DNA from: Actinotalea sp.
GTDB taxonomy: Bacteria > Actinomycetota > Actinomycetes > Actinomycetales > Cellulomonadaceae
Direction of reading: 5' to 3'
NCBI GenBank assembly: GCA_014360395.1
Contig: JACIXM010000274.1
Location: 1 to 5,601 of the forward strand
DNA: 5,601 nucleotides
The first letter of the stretch is position 1. Every line of letters starts with the position of its first letter. Below the pieces are notes generated by a model. The model was not told the origin of the DNA, made no database searches, and was given only the letters and a program-made list of their open reading frames with translations. The translations under genes were made by a program, and so were the position numbers. Below are positions 1 through 5,601 of the stretch, piece by piece.

Positions 1-28
1 GGGCCGGGGGCGAGTGCGCCCCCGGCCC
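1..28 (-). terminator. Hairpin terminator after tkt
   Basis: A perfect 12-bp inverted repeat is seen: GGGCCGGGGGCG at 1-12 pairs with CGCCCCCGGCCC at 17-28 around a 4-base loop (13-16). It begins 9 bases beyond the tkt stop codon when read on the minus strand, where an intrinsic terminator would sit. The U-tract side lies to the left of position 1 and cannot be seen, so whether this is a classical Rho-independent terminator or one of the U-poor hairpins common in actinobacteria is open. The stem could also continue off the window. The fold is certain; the terminating role is inferred from position. Confidence 0.75.
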
Positions 29-37
29 CGCGCGGCC

Positions 38-2206
38 TCAGCGGTCGGCGGTCCCGCCCTCCGTGGGGCGGGGGTCTCCACCCGGCGTGGCGGTGCCGAC
101 GCCGGCGATCGCGTCCTTCGCCGCCGCGACGACGGCCTCGGGGGTGAACCCGAACTCGCGGAACAGCGTCGTGTGGTCGGCGGAGGCGCCGAAGTGCTCG
201 ATGGACACCGTGCGGCCCGCGTCCCCGACGACGTCCCGCCAGCCGAGCGAGACACCGGCCTCGACGGACACCCGGGCCCGCACACCGGCGGGGAGCACCT
301 GCTCGCGGTACTCGGCGGGCTGCTCGTCGAACCACTCGCGGCACGGCATCGACACCACGCGGGTGGCGATGCCCTCGGCCTGGAGGGCCTCACGGGCGGC
401 GACGGCGATCTGCACCTCCGAGCCGGTCGCCACCAGGACGACCTCCGGGGTCCCGCCCGCAGCCTCGGCCAGGACGTAGGCGCCCCGCGCCACACCGTCG
501 GCGGCGGCCAGGGTGTCGTCCGCGGCGGGGCCGGCGCCACGGGCGAACGTCGGGACGTTCTGCCGTGTCAGGACGATGCCTGCCGGGTTCTTCGTGCGCT
601 CGAGCACGGTCCGCCAGGCCCAGGCGACCTCGTTCGCGTCGGCCGGACGCACGACGTCCAGGCCCGGGATCGCGCGCAGCGCCGCCAGGTGCTCGATCGG
701 CTGGTGCGTCGGCCCGTCCTCGCCGAGGCCGATCGAGTCGTGCGTCCACACGAACGTCGTCGGGATCTGCATCAGCGCCGCGAGCCGGACGGCGGGGCGC
801 ATGTAGTCCGAGAAGACGAGGAAGGTGCCGCCGTAGGGCCGGGTGCCTCCGTGCAGCGTGATGCCGTTGAGGATCGAGCCCATCGCGTGCTCGCGGATCC
901 CGAAGTGCATCGTCCGCCCGTAGGGGTGGCCCTGCCAGGACTTCGTGGACCGGTGGGTCGGGATGAAGGAGGGCTCGCCCTCCATCGTGGTGTTGTTCGA
1001 CTCGGCCAGGTCGGCCGAGCCTCCCCAGAGCTCCGGCAGCACCGGCGCCAGGGCGCTGAGCACCTTGCCGGACGCCGCGCGCGTGGAGACCTCCTTGCCG
1101 CCCTCGAAGACCGGCAGCGCGTCGGTCCAGCCGGCCGGCAGACGCCGCTCGGCGAGGCGGTCGAACAGCTCGGCGCGCTCGGGCTGGGCGGAGCGCCACT
1201 GCCCGAAGCGCTCGTCCCACGCGGCGTGCGCGGCCCGGCCGCGGTCGACGACCGCCCGTGCGTGCGCCAGGACCTCGTCCTCGACCACGAAGGACTGCTC
1301 GGCGTCGAAGCCGAGCAGCTCCTTCAGCGCGGCGACCTCCTCGCCGCCGAGGGCGGAGCCGTGGATCTTGCCCGTGTTCTGCTTCGTCGGGGCGGGGTAG
1401 CCGATGATGGTCCGCAGCGCGATGATCGAGGGCCTGCCGGTCTCCTGCTGCGCGGCCCGCAGGGCGGCGTGCAGGGCGGGCACGTCCTCGTGGTAGCCGT
1501 CGTCACCCTCGGTCCAGTCGACCCGCTGCGTGTGCCAGCCGTACGCGGCGTAGCGCGCCAGCACGTCCTCGGTGAAGGCGACGTCGGTGTCGTCCTCGAT
1601 CGAGATCTTGTTGTCGTCGTAGATGACGACGAGGTTGCCCAGCTCCTGGTGGCCGGCGAGCGAGGACGCCTCGGAGGTGACGCCCTCCTGCAGGTCGCCG
1701 TCGGACGCGATGACCCAGATGGTGTGGTCGAACGGGCTCGTGCCCGCGGGGGCGTCCGGGTCGAACAGGCCGCGCTCGCGCCGTGCTGCCATCGCCATGC
1801 CGACCGCGGAGGCGAGGCCCTGGCCGAGGGGCCCGGTCGTGATCTCGACGCCGTCGGTGTGCTGGTACTCCGGGTGCCCGGGCGTCCTGGAGCCCCAGGT
1901 CCGCAGGGACGCGATGTCCTCGAGCGTGAGGTCGTAGCCGGAGAGGAAGAGCTGCAGGTACAGCGTCAGGGAGGAGTGCCCGGCGGAGAGCACGAAGCGG
2001 TCGCGGCCCGCCCAGTGGGAGTCGCTCGGGTCGTGGGCGAGGTGCTGCTGGAAGAGCAGGTACGCCGCCGGGGCGAGGCTCATGGCCGTCCCGGGGTGGC
2101 CGTTGCCGACCTTCTGCACGGCGTCGGCGGCCAGCACCCGCAGGGTGTCCACGGCGCGGGCGTCCAGGTCCGTCCAGCGGAGCTCGTCGGAGGGGGGCAC
2201 GTTCAC
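38..2206 (-). CDS. tkt: Transketolase
   Basis: Transketolase is a cytosolic thiamine-diphosphate (ThDP) enzyme. It moves two-carbon ketol units between sugar phosphates (for example xylulose-5-P to ribose-5-P or erythrose-4-P) in the non-oxidative pentose phosphate pathway. The 722-residue product has all three family domains: ThDP-binding (about 10-340), pyrimidine-binding (about 370-550) and a C-terminal domain. Visible motifs are GNGHPG with H37, SAGH with H77, the ThDP/metal motif SDGDLQEG (168-175) running to N199, the cofactor-activating glutamate in FGIREH (E439), and GEDGPTHQP with H501. The first Gly of the classical GDG motif is Ser, as is usual in actinobacterial homologues. Length is slightly above the usual 660-700 because of a short polar C-terminal tail (about 703-722). 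The start is GTG at 2206 with an SD-like GAGG upstream; a second in-frame GTG at 2200 is also possible. It is divergent from ctaB, an arrangement common in actinobacteria. Confidence 0.97.
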   Translation of the reverse strand: MNVPPSDELRWTDLDARAVDTLRVLAADAVQKVGNGHPGTAMSLAPAAYLLFQQHLAHDPSDSHWAGRDRFVLSAGHSSLTLYLQLFLSGYDLTLEDIASLRTWGSRTPGHPEYQHTDGVEITTGPLGQGLASAVGMAMAARRERGLFDPDAPAGTSPFDHTIWVIASDGDLQEGVTSEASSLAGHQELGNLVVIYDDNKISIEDDTDVAFTEDVLARYAAYGWHTQRVDWTEGDDGYHEDVPALHAALRAAQQETGRPSIIALRTIIGYPAPTKQNTGKIHGSALGGEEVAALKELLGFDAEQSFVVEDEVLAHARAVVDRGRAAHAAWDERFGQWRSAQPERAELFDRLAERRLPAGWTDALPVFEGGKEVSTRAASGKVLSALAPVLPELWGGSADLAESNNTTMEGEPSFIPTHRSTKSWQGHPYGRTMHFGIREHAMGSILNGITLHGGTRPYGGTFLVFSDYMRPAVRLAALMQIPTTFVWTHDSIGLGEDGPTHQPIEHLAALRAIPGLDVVRPADANEVAWAWRTVLERTKNPAGIVLTRQNVPTFARGAGPAADDTLAAADGVARGAYVLAEAAGGTPEVVLVATGSEVQIAVAAREALQAEGIATRVVSMPCREWFDEQPAEYREQVLPAGVRARVSVEAGVSLGWRDVVGDAGRTVSIEHFGASADHTTLFREFGFTPEAVVAAAKDAIAGVGTATPGGDPRPTEGGTADR

Positions 2207-2210
2207 AGGT

Positions 2211-2217
2211 CCTCTTT
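2211..2217 (-). promoter_or_regulatory. Ribosome binding site of tkt
   Basis: On the minus strand AAAGAGG occupies 2217-2211, four bases before the GTG at 2206 and ten before the in-frame GTG at 2200. The GAGG core matches the anti-Shine-Dalgarno sequence. The spacing is a little short for the first GTG and a little long for the second, so the site supports a start here without deciding between the two. Confidence 0.55.
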
Positions 2218-2220
2218 CCC

Positions 2221-2237
2221 GCCCGGGTCGTCCGGGC
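2221..2237 (-). other. Small hairpin in the tkt leader
   Basis: GCCCGG (2221-2226) and CCGGGC (2232-2237) form a perfect 6-bp stem with a 5-base loop. In the tkt mRNA it would lie three bases upstream of the Shine-Dalgarno stretch. It may modulate ribosome access, or it may be a chance product of the GC-rich sequence; no riboswitch architecture is recognisable. Confidence 0.3.
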
Positions 2238-2297
2238 CTTCAGCTCGTCGGCCAGGCAGCGGCCGCGTCGTCGTCGTCTCGTCGAGCACCGAGACGG

Positions 2298-2303
2298 AGC
2301 CTA
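2298..2303 (-). promoter_or_regulatory. Candidate -10 element for tkt
   Basis: The minus strand reads TAGGCT, matching the actinobacterial TAnnnT -10 pattern, in one of the few A/T-containing spots of this leader. Transcription would start near 2291 and give an 85-base untranslated leader. No TTGACA-like -35 element is visible 16-18 bases upstream, so this is a weak call. Confidence 0.3.
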
Positions 2304-2423
2304 CTCAGCGTGCCACCGCCCGGCCGGGTGTGCCGGGTGGTGGGACGACGGGTCCCGCGCGGGGCGGGGACGGCGGTGACGGCGGCCACCTGAGCGGCGC
2401 CGTGGCCCGCGGGGTGCGCCCCG

Positions 2424-2429
2424 TACCAT
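2424..2429 (+). promoter_or_regulatory. Candidate -10 element for ctaB
   Basis: TACCAT fits TAnnnT and stands alone in a very GC-rich stretch. It predicts transcription starting near the A at 2436. It overlaps the in-frame ATG at 2428-2430; if the promoter is real, that ATG is not in the mRNA and ctaB must begin downstream. No convincing -35 element is seen around 2400-2406. Confidence 0.45.
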
Positions 2430-2452
2430 GGGTGCAGCACCCCCGACCGAAC

Positions 2453-2456
2453 GGAG
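2453..2456 (+). promoter_or_regulatory. Ribosome binding site favouring the GTG start of ctaB
   Basis: GGAG sits ten bases before GTG 2467. The other candidate starts, ATG 2428 and ATG 2503, have no purine-rich core at a usable distance. This site, together with the upstream TACCAT, is why the GTG was chosen. Confidence 0.45.
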
Positions 2457-2466
2457 CCCCCGAACC

Positions 2467-3435
2467 GTGCTCAGTGCCAGCCCGGCCCCGGTCGAGCGGT
2501 CGATGCCCACGGCGCCCTCCACGGCGGCGCCTCCCGCGGCGCGCCGGTCCTGGCGGACGCGGCTCGGCGCCTACGTGGCGCTGACCAAGCCGCGCATCAT
2601 CGAGCTCCTCCTCGTGACGACGGTGCCGACCATGGTCCTCGCCCAGGGCGGCATGCCGTCGGTGTGGCTGGTGCTGGCCACCCTGGTCGGTGGTGCGACG
2701 GCGGCCGGTTCGGCGAACGTGCTCAACTGCTACCTCGACCGGGACATCGACCGGGTGATGCACCGGACGAAGCGGCGCCCGTTGGCGACCGGCGAGGTGG
2801 GCCCCCGCGAGGCGCTCGTCTTCGGCTACGCCCTCGGCGCCTTCTCGCTCGTCTGGTTCGCCCTGACGGTCAACCTGCTGTCGGCGGTGCTCGCCCTCGC
2901 GGCGATCCTGCTGTATGTCGTCGGCTACACGATGCTGCTCAAGCGGCGCACGCCCCAGAACATCGTGTGGGGCGGCGTGGCCGGGTGCATGCCCGTCCTC
3001 ATCGGCTGGTCGGCCGTGACCGGCTCCCTGGCATGGGCCCCGGTCGCCCTCTTCGGCGTGATCTTCTTCTGGACGCCGCCGCACTACTGGCCGCTGTCGA
3101 TGCGCTTCCGTCGCGACTACGCCGCCGCCGGCGTCCCGATGCTGCCGGTGGTCGCCGACGACGTCCGCGTCTCGCGGGAGATGCTCGCCCACACGGCGGC
3201 GATGATCGCCTGCTCGCTGGCCCTGGTCCCGCTGGCCGGCATGAGCTGGGTCTACACGACGGTGGCGGTCGTCCTGGGGCTGTGGTTCGGGGGCGCGACG
3301 GTGGCGTTCGCCCGCCGGGCGCAGCGCCGTCAGCCCGGCGTGAAGCTGCGCGAGATGACGCTGTTCCACCAGTCGATCACCTACCTCACGCTGCTCTTCG
3401 TCGCCGTCGGCGTCGACCCGTTCCTGCCTCTGTGA
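2467..3435 (+). CDS. ctaB: Protoheme IX farnesyltransferase (heme O synthase)
   Basis: This integral membrane UbiA-family prenyltransferase transfers farnesyl from farnesyl diphosphate to heme b, giving heme O, the precursor of heme A for cytochrome c oxidase. From GTG 2467 the product has 322 residues. A polar, Ala/Pro-rich leader of about 30 residues is followed by nine hydrophobic segments. The first prenyl-diphosphate/Mg2+ motif NxxxDxxxD is present (N87, D91, D95), as are the conserved loop KRRTPQN (159-165) and WTPPHYW (202-208), followed by RRDY. The core starts with [14 protein letters not shown], typical of the family. Start choice: ATG 2428 adds 13 residues but overlaps a probable -10 element; ATG 2503 would still keep the whole core but lacks a ribosome binding site. 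No heme A synthase gene is in the window; tkt lies divergently upstream and xerD follows after 15 bases with no terminator. Confidence 0.95.
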   Translation: MLSASPAPVERSMPTAPSTAAPPAARRSWRTRLGAYVALTKPRIIELLLVTTVPTMVLAQGGMPSVWLVLATLVGGATAAGSANVLNCYLDRDIDRVMHRTKRRPLATGEVGPREALVFGYALGAFSLVWFALTVNLLSAVLALAAILLYVVGYTMLLKRRTPQNIVWGGVAGCMPVLIGWSAVTGSLAWAPVALFGVIFFWTPPHYWPLSMRFRRDYAAAGVPMLPVVADDVRVSREMLAHTAAMIACSLALVPLAGMSWVYTTVAVVLGLWFGGATVAFARRAQRRQPGVKLREMTLFHQSITYLTLLFVAVGVDPFLPL

Positions 3436-3450
3436 CCAGGCCCTGACCTC

Positions 3451-4434
3451 ATGGACGGGGACGGGCGCGAGGGCGCGCCGCTCGAGCGCACCAGCGAGGT
3501 CCCCGTGGCCCTCGCCCGGGCGCTGGACGGCTACCTGGACCACCTCGCGGTCGAGCGCGGCCTCTCCGGGAACACCCTCGCCGCCTACCGCCGTGACCTC
3601 ACGCGGTACCTGGGCTTCCTGGCGGGCCGTGGCCTGCAGGTGCCGGGGGAGATCCGGGAGGACGACGTCCGGGCGTTCGTGCTCCATGTCCGCACGGGCT
3701 CGGACGGCCAGGCCGGCCTGGCGGCGTCGTCCACCGCCCGGGTCGTCGCCGCCGTGCACGGCTGGCACCGCTTCTGCACGCTGGAGGGGCTCAGCGACGA
3801 CGACCCCTCGCGGGCGGTCCGGCCGCCTGCGCAGCCGCGCCGCCTGCCCAAGGCGCTCTCCACCGACGACGTCGAGCGGCTCCTCGACGCCGCCGGGCTC
3901 GGCGACGGGCCGGTCCCGCTGCGTGACCGCGCTCTGCTGGAGCTGCTGTACTCCACCGGCGCCCGGATCAGCGAGATCGTCGGTCTCGACGTCGACGAGC
4001 TGCAGCTGGACCCCTCCGGGTCGTCGGTCCGCGTCCTGGGCAAGGGGAGCAAGGAGCGGGTGGTCCCCGTGGGGTCCTTCGCGCGGGAGGCCGTCGAGGC
4101 CTATCTCGTGCGGGCGCGTCCCCTGCTCGCGGCTGCGGGGCGCGGGGGACCGGCCGTCTTCCTCAACACCCGGGGAGCCCGCCTGAGCCGGCAGAGCGCG
4201 TGGGCCGTGCTGCGGCAGGCCGCCCACCGCGCCGGTCTGCCGCGGGCCGACGACGTCTCGCCGCACACCCTGCGGCACTCCTTCGCCACGCACCTGCTCG
4301 CCGGCGGCGCCGACGTCCGGGTGGTGCAGGAGCTCCTCGGGCACGCCTCGGTCACCACGACGCAGATCTACACCCACGTCAGCGTCGAGACGCTGCGCGA
4401 GGTGTACGTCGCCGCGCATCCGCGGGCCCGCTGA
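3451..4434 (+). CDS. xerD: Site-specific tyrosine recombinase XerD
   Basis: XerD works with XerC at the chromosomal dif site near the terminus to resolve chromosome dimers. The 327-residue product has an N-terminal SAM-like core-binding domain (about 24-112, with [14 protein letters not shown]) and a C-terminal catalytic domain (about 130-320). All catalytic residues are visible: R172 (ARISE), K198 (GKGSK), H272 and R275 (HTLRH), H298 (LLGH) and the nucleophile Y307 (QIYTH). Their spacing closely matches E. coli XerD. I prefer XerD over XerC because the parA-scpA neighbourhood is the usual XerD context in actinobacteria. ATG 3451 has at best a weak AGG ten bases upstream. GTG 3505, preceded by GAGGT, would give a 309-residue protein nearer the usual length of about 300, so the first 18 residues are uncertain. 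It lies 15 bases behind ctaB and 50 before parA. Confidence 0.95.
   Translation: MDGDGREGAPLERTSEVPVALARALDGYLDHLAVERGLSGNTLAAYRRDLTRYLGFLAGRGLQVPGEIREDDVRAFVLHVRTGSDGQAGLAASSTARVVAAVHGWHRFCTLEGLSDDDPSRAVRPPAQPRRLPKALSTDDVERLLDAAGLGDGPVPLRDRALLELLYSTGARISEIVGLDVDELQLDPSGSSVRVLGKGSKERVVPVGSFAREAVEAYLVRARPLLAAAGRGGPAVFLNTRGARLSRQSAWAVLRQAAHRAGLPRADDVSPHTLRHSFATHLLAGGADVRVVQELLGHASVTTTQIYTHVSVETLREVYVAAHPRAR
3496..3500 (+). promoter_or_regulatory. Possible ribosome binding site for an internal xerD start
   Basis: GAGGT lies four bases before an in-frame GTG at 3505. The protein from that GTG ([20 protein letters not shown]) begins just ahead of the conserved core-binding domain. The annotated ATG at 3451 lacks a comparable site, so this may be the true start signal. 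Confidence 0.4.
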
Positions 4435-4472
4435 CCCGGCGCGCGTCCCGCGTCCGGCGGGGGGTGCTGCTG

Positions 4473-4478
4473 TAGCCT
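4473..4478 (+). promoter_or_regulatory. -10 element of a leaderless parA promoter
   Basis: TAGCCT matches TAnnnT and is followed by exactly six bases before the GTG of parA at 4485, so the predicted +1 is the G of the start codon. There is no Shine-Dalgarno sequence in the gap, as expected for a leaderless mRNA. No clear -35 element is seen in the GC-rich 50-base gap after xerD. Confidence 0.6.
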
Positions 4479-4484
4479 CGGCGC

Positions 4485-5360
4485 GTGACACGCCAGGCCC
4501 GGGACGACCTCGACACCCCGCTGACCGACCCCGTCGGCCGCACGCTGCCCGAGTTCCCGGAGCCCGCGCCCCTCGCCTCCCACGGCCCCGCCCGGATCAT
4601 CGCCCTGTGCAACCAGAAGGGCGGCGTGGGCAAGACGACGACGACGATCAACCTCGGCGCGGCGCTGGCGGGGTACGGCCGGCGCGTCCTCATCGTCGAC
4701 TTCGATCCCCAGGGCGCGGCGTCCGTCGGCCTCGGGACGAGCCCGCACGAGCTGGACCGCACCGTCTACAACCTGCTCATGGAGCGCGGCGCCGACTACC
4801 GGGAGATGGTCCGGCCGACGTCCGTGGACGGTTTGGACCTGCTGCCGGCGAACATCGACCTGTCCGCCGCGGAGGTCCAGCTCGTCGGCGAGGTGGCGCG
4901 CGAGTCCGTCCTCGGCCGGGTCCTGCGGGCCGCGGAGGAGGAGTACGACGTCATCCTCGTGGACTGCCAGCCGTCCCTCGGCCTGCTCACCGTCAACGCC
5001 CTGACGGCCGCGCACGGCGTGCTCATCCCGCTGGAGTGCGAGTTCTTCGCGCTGCGCGGTGTGGCGCTCCTCATCGAGACCGTCGACAAGGTCCGGGACC
5101 GGCTCAACCCCCGGCTGCAGGTCGACGGGATCCTCGCGACCATGCACGACCCGCGGACGCTGCACTCGCGCGAGGTCCTGGCCCGGGTGCACGAGGCGTT
5201 CGGCGACCAGCTGCTGCACACCGTCATCGGCCGGACCGTGAAGTTCCCCGACTCCTCGGTCGCCGCCGAGCCGATCACCTCGTACGCGCCGAGCCATGCG
5301 GGGGCCACGGCCTACCGGCAGCTGGCGCGCGAGCTGATCGCGCGTGGCGATGCCGCCTGA
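4485..5360 (+). CDS. parA: ParA/Soj-family segregation ATPase linked to ScpA
   Basis: This is a 291-residue deviant-Walker ATPase of the ParA/MinD superfamily; such proteins dimerise on ATP and bind DNA non-specifically to move cargo. After a polar N-terminal leader of about 36 residues come the deviant Walker A motif KGGVGKTT (45-52, signature Lys K45 and K50), the Walker A' segment VDFDPQG (71-77) and the Walker B segment ILVDCQPSLG (D160). No helix-turn-helix is apparent in the leader, so it is not a plasmid-type long ParA. No parB gene or parS site is present nearby. Instead it sits between xerD and scpA, the usual setting of the second actinobacterial ParA, whose partner and exact role are poorly defined. 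The GTG start is supported by an ideally placed -10 element (leaderless) and by conservation-like sequence (GRTLPEFPEPAPL) ahead of Walker A. The chromosomal parAB near the origin would be a separate locus. Confidence 0.92.
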   Translation: MTRQARDDLDTPLTDPVGRTLPEFPEPAPLASHGPARIIALCNQKGGVGKTTTTINLGAALAGYGRRVLIVDFDPQGAASVGLGTSPHELDRTVYNLLMERGADYREMVRPTSVDGLDLLPANIDLSAAEVQLVGEVARESVLGRVLRAAEEEYDVILVDCQPSLGLLTVNALTAAHGVLIPLECEFFALRGVALLIETVDKVRDRLNPRLQVDGILATMHDPRTLHSREVLARVHEAFGDQLLHTVIGRTVKFPDSSVAAEPITSYAPSHAGATAYRQLARELIARGDAA

Positions 5361-5601
5361 GGTCCCCGGCACCACGACGCCGGCGGGGACCGGACCGACC
5401 GGGACCGCGCCGGGGACCGGGACGGCACCGCGCGGCGACCGGCCCTTCGAGGTCCACCTGGAGAACTTCAGCGGGCCCTTCGACCTGCTCCTCGGGCTCA
5501 TCGCCAAGCACAAGCTGGACATCACGGAGGTGGCGCTGGCCCGCGTGACCGACGAGTTCATCGCTGCGGTCCGGGCGGCGGAGGCGGGGGACGAGCCGTG
5601 G
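5350..5601 (+). CDS. scpA: Segregation and condensation protein ScpA (5' part)
   Basis: ScpA is the kleisin that bridges the SMC dimer and, with ScpB, forms the bacterial condensin that compacts and aligns newly replicated chromosomes. The gene runs off the window; 84 codons are visible with no stop. Residues about 4-28 are a Gly/Thr/Pro/Ala low-complexity leader. Residues 32-75 match the family N-terminal domain that binds the SMC neck: FEVHLENFSGPFDLLLGLIA, then the helix LDITEVALARVTDEFI. The ATG at 5350 overlaps the last 11 bases of parA in another frame, and an in-frame GTG at 5344 is an alternative. Neither has a good ribosome binding site, so translation is probably coupled to parA. 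scpB is expected next, outside the window. Confidence 0.9.
   Translation, partial: MPPEVPGTTTPAGTGPTGTAPGTGTAPRGDRPFEVHLENFSGPFDLLLGLIAKHKLDITEVALARVTDEFIAAVRAAEAGDEPW
5385..5420 (+). repeat. Short GGGGACCGG repeat in the scpA leader
   Basis: GGGGACCGG occurs at 5385-5393 and again at 5412-5420, 27 bases (nine codons) apart, with related GGGACC and GGGACGG units between and after. It encodes Gly-Thr-rich sequence (GTGPTGTAP then GTGTAP). This looks like a slippage-prone coding repeat, not a regulatory element. Confidence 0.5.

Noticed and set aside
2267..2286. Run of GTC units in the tkt-ctaB intergenic region as a regulatory microsatellite
   Set aside because: Only about four clean units before an interruption; no link to promoter spacing could be shown.
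2323..2341. CCGGGTG repeated twice in the tkt-ctaB gap as a regulator binding site
   Set aside because: The two copies are short, made of common GC-rich words, and match no operator that I recognise.
14..2584. An 856-codon open frame on the plus strand, antisense to tkt and running into ctaB
   Set aside because: It mirrors tkt, whose motifs are complete on the other strand, and its translation is Arg/Gly/Ala/Val/His-rich without any recognisable domain. Long antisense frames are expected where third positions are nearly all G or C.
4422..4431. Palindrome GCGGGCCCGC at the end of xerD as an operator or terminator
   Set aside because: It lies within coding codons, has no loop for a hairpin, and such GC palindromes occur by chance at this composition.
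4447..4461. Inverted repeat CCCGC/GCGGG after xerD as a terminator
   Set aside because: The stem is only 5 bp, there is no T-tract, and it lies where the -35 region of the parA promoter would be.
2305..4491. A 728-codon open frame on the minus strand, antisense to ctaB and xerD
   Set aside because: Both genes beneath it have full catalytic motifs on the plus strand; this frame gives low-complexity Arg/Gly/His/Asp-rich sequence and has no ribosome binding site or family match.
4368..5561. A 397-codon open frame on the minus strand, antisense to parA and scpA
   Set aside because: It is a composition shadow of two well-identified genes, with no domain signal of its own.
4435..5601. parS or dif sites near parA and xerD
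   Set aside because: No TGTTTCACGTGAAACA-like palindrome or AT-rich dif-like sequence was found; the segregation genes here stand without their DNA sites.

Overview
The window looks like an ordinary housekeeping stretch of a high-GC actinobacterial chromosome. Base composition is strongly G+C-rich, with almost every third codon position G or C. GTG starts are frequent, promoter -10 elements take the form TAnnnT, and protein signatures such as the transketolase start region and the ScpA-linked ParA resemble those of Micrococcales. A Cellulomonas-like genus is a reasonable guess but is not proven.

Layout: positions 1-37 hold a strong perfect hairpin just past the stop codon of a minus-strand transketolase gene (tkt, 38-2206). 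A divergent control region (2207-2466) separates tkt from ctaB, a plus-strand protoheme IX farnesyltransferase (2467-3435, or from 2428 if the upstream ATG is used). Close behind, on the same strand, come xerD (tyrosine recombinase, 3451-4434), a ParA-type ATPase (4485-5360) and the 5' part of scpA (5350 to the window end), which encodes the SMC kleisin. The scpA fragment overlaps the end of parA by 11 bases.

Function: two themes meet here. The left half concerns central metabolism and respiration: tkt serves the non-oxidative pentose phosphate pathway, and ctaB makes heme O, the heme A precursor for aa3-type cytochrome oxidase. The right half concerns chromosome maintenance: XerD resolves chromosome dimers, ParA is a segregation ATPase, and ScpA is part of the SMC-ScpA-ScpB condensin. 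There is no terminator between ctaB and xerD, so read-through is likely. parA appears to have its own promoter and a leaderless start.

No new defence, mobile or biosynthetic system was found. No tRNA, rRNA, CRISPR, insertion sequence, parS site or prophage feature was seen. The points worth a second look are start-site and promoter details, the terminator hairpin, the join of the two gene blocks, and the low-complexity leader of ScpA.
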